Assembly: GCA_000697335.1 (NCBI GenBank)
Contig: JNEM01007291.1
Coordinates: forward strand, 1-10,912
DNA length: 10,912 bases
Direction of reading: 5' to 3'
From: Conidiobolus incongruus B7586
Lineage: Eukaryota > Entomophthoromycota > Entomophthoromycetes > Entomophthorales > Conidiobolaceae
Shown: piece by piece, positions 9,281 to 10,912 of the stretch
Layout of the letters: each line of letters starts with the position of its first letter
Numbering within the stretch: position 1 is the first letter of the stretch
Program-made: the position numbers and the translations under genes
Notes under the pieces: model-generated
What the model was told of the DNA's origin: nothing
Databases searched by the model: none
The model's input: only the letters and a program-made list of their open reading frames with translations

Positions 9281-9300
9281 CTTTAAATCATCATTTAAAG
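9281..9300. promoter_or_regulatory. Inverted repeat upstream of the membrane protein gene
   Basis: Perfect 8-bp arms, CTTTAAAT and ATTTAAAG, are separated by CATC. The site lies about 100 bp upstream of the proposed start at 9183. It could be a dimeric factor site or a hairpin in the leader RNA. In AT-rich DNA an 8-bp inverted repeat can also occur by chance. Confidence 0.3.
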
Positions 9301-9587
9301 TAAGTGATACGAATTATTTGAATAAATTAGAATGTTCAAATACTGGAGAATTTTTAGACAAATTGAAACTTTAATGATTGAACGTGATAATTAGACAATC
9401 TAATAACCTTTAAATATCATATGATTTTAATATTTAATAAAGGATTTAAATGGATTATTTATATTAAACAAAAATTTGAGTTTTAATATAATTTTAACTT
9501 TATTTCAAATTTTACTTGTATAAAAATTATTTAGATCTAATCAATATTAGACTATACACTATTTTTAATATATTTAACAATGTCCTC

Positions 9588-9601
9588 TTTTGACGTCAAA
9601 A
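9588..9601. promoter_or_regulatory. CRE-type palindrome (TGACGTCA)
   Basis: TTTTGACGTCAAAA is a perfect 14-bp palindrome containing the full cAMP-response element TGACGTCA, bound by CREB/ATF-type bZIP factors, which fungi possess. It lies about 400 bp upstream of the minus-strand membrane protein gene. Its central CpG survives in DNA that is otherwise almost free of CpG. A regulatory role is inferred. Confidence 0.4.
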
Positions 9602-9882
9602 TTTATATCAAAATTTCTCTATTCCAAATAAGCAATTTAGTATTGATAAGTGTTTGTAAAGGACTGAAATTTTTTTATGAAAAAATATTTTTTAAAGTTA
9701 TTGGTAGAATTTAATTGTAGTTTGATAACTTTGTCGTTTAATATTAATAGTTAATTTAAATTAGTTTTTATAGTATGAATTTTATAAGAATTCAAAGTAT
9801 TTTAATATGATTAAATTTTATAAATAATGTTCAGATTTAATTTTTTTATATACTGAATTAGGTGAATCAAAATAAAATTTAG

Positions 9883-9914
9883 ATAATATAATAATATAAT
9901 AATATAATAATATA
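9883..9914. repeat. Short tandem repeat, 8-bp unit ATAATAAT
   Basis: About four copies of an AT-only 8-bp unit lie in the AT-rich right flank. It is a simple-sequence repeat that should vary in copy number between isolates. Confidence 0.75.
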
Positions 9915-10848
9915 TTAACTATATTCAATTCTATGTAGTTATTATTGATATATTGTAAAACTTATCAATAGTATCAATTATAGTTATTTCAAATTCATAA
10001 TGTGATTATTAATAGAATAAACTAATATTATTATATATTAGTATATTAATTTTGATTTTTTTATTGTTTTTTTATGTAAATTCAAAATTGATATTTTAAA
10101 CTATCTAGAATATAATATACATATAATATAATAGGTGTATTTAATAAATCATATAAATTTTAATAAATAAAATATTCAATCAATATTTACAAAGTTATAA
10201 TTATCATTAAGTAAAACATTATAATAATATAATTAATATTGATATATATCAATATAAAAAGAACATATTAAAGAATTCTTGAAAGAATTATATATTAAGA
10301 ACCAATGATTATTTGATAATATTTATTGATATTTTCAAATTTCGTATGATTTTAATATTATTATTAATGAAAATAAACTTTATAAAAGGGATTAAATATT
10401 ATTTAATAATTAATTCTGAATTAATATATTTTTTCAATATAAATAATATAATATTTGATTATAATTATCAATTAATATTATTTTTTAAATATGAAATAAT
10501 TTTAATTATAATCAAGTAAAGTTTATTTATTAAAAATATATCCATAACTCTTGAATTAACATAAAATATAAAAATAACATGGAATTTAAAAAATATTAGG
10601 AACTTTTGGATAATAAAAGATAATTTAGTCTTATTTGAATAATTTAAAATATATTAAAATTATAATAAATTATAGTTTGAATTTAGAAAAAAAGATTCAT
10701 ATTAGATACTAATATATTTAATATTATAAGTTGAATAAATATATTTAATTTTGGAATAAGAATTATTTTTCAATTAATTTGAATTAATATTTATAATAGA
10801 ATATATTAAAGTCTAATAAACTAAAAAAAATGAATTAATTCAGAAAAA

Positions 10849-10870
10849 TTCAATTTAAATTCAATTTAAA
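10849..10870. repeat. Two tandem copies of TTCAATTTAAA
   Basis: An 11-bp unit is exactly repeated once, followed by a further TTTAAATT. It is simple-sequence duplication with no visible function. Confidence 0.7.
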
Positions 10871-10912
10871 TTTAAATTCTCATTATATTTTAAATATTTC
10901 AAAATTATTTAA

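Larger units (their letters stand above)
9184..10912. other. AT-rich flank beyond the gene island
   Basis: Base composition falls back to nearly pure A/T. I found about five CpGs, near 9310, 9383, 9593, 9735 and 10343. The proximal 500 bp would be the promoter of the minus-strand gene and contains two palindromes listed separately. A 68-codon open frame at 10313-10519 has only low-complexity Ile, Asn, Leu, Tyr and Phe content and looks like chance. No RNA gene, domain or element end was recognised. Confidence 0.65.

Noticed and set aside
10313-10519. 68-codon Ile/Asn/Leu-rich open frame
   Set aside because: It reflects AT-rich composition only, with no domain and no splice partners.

Overview
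The window reads as nuclear DNA of a fungus. The protein-coding part is broken up by many very short introns of about 46-76 nt. They mostly use GTAAGT-like donors, YTNAY branch sites such as CTAAC and CTAAT, and a pyrimidine-rich AG acceptor. Two of the three genes are clear orthologues of universal eukaryotic proteins, and their residue choices (for example EYMISDNDP and PQRTTILIKFD in the TRAPP subunit) look fungal from memory. The phylum cannot be fixed from this window.

Layout. Positions 1-1805 are an extremely AT-rich desert with no gene I can support. Positions 1806-3372 hold a complete but dead Tc1-like (DD34E) DNA transposon. It lies on the minus strand, flanked by TA dinucleotides and ending in inverted repeats of about 215 bp. 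Its transposase can be followed in one unbroken reading frame for about 340 codons, yet carries 23 in-frame stops, all TAA or TAG, and the element has no CpG that I can find. That is the pattern left by repeat-induced point mutation (RIP) or a closely similar C-to-T process, not by slow neutral decay. Positions 3373-4587 are an intergenic region containing a small, less AT-rich islet near 3660-3830.

From 4588 to 9183 there is a compact gene island. It holds an 11-exon TCF25/Nulp1/Rqc1 gene on the plus strand (4588-7164, 683 aa) and a 4-exon TRAPPC5/Trs31 gene on the plus strand (7341-8147, 218 aa). A 3-exon gene for a six-pass membrane protein lies on the minus strand (9183-8210, 283 aa). I tentatively compare that protein with the FAR-17a/AIG1 hydrolase family. 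The last two genes converge with only 62 bp between their stop codons. Positions 9184-10912 return to AT-rich DNA with simple repeats and two palindromes upstream of the minus-strand gene.

The genes do not form a pathway. TCF25/Rqc1 belongs to ribosome-associated quality control, TRAPPC5 to ER-Golgi vesicle tethering, and the membrane protein is unassigned. The main biological point is the two-compartment structure: intact, CpG-containing genes sit between AT-rich, CpG-starved blocks, one of which contains a transposon that appears to have been mutated to death.
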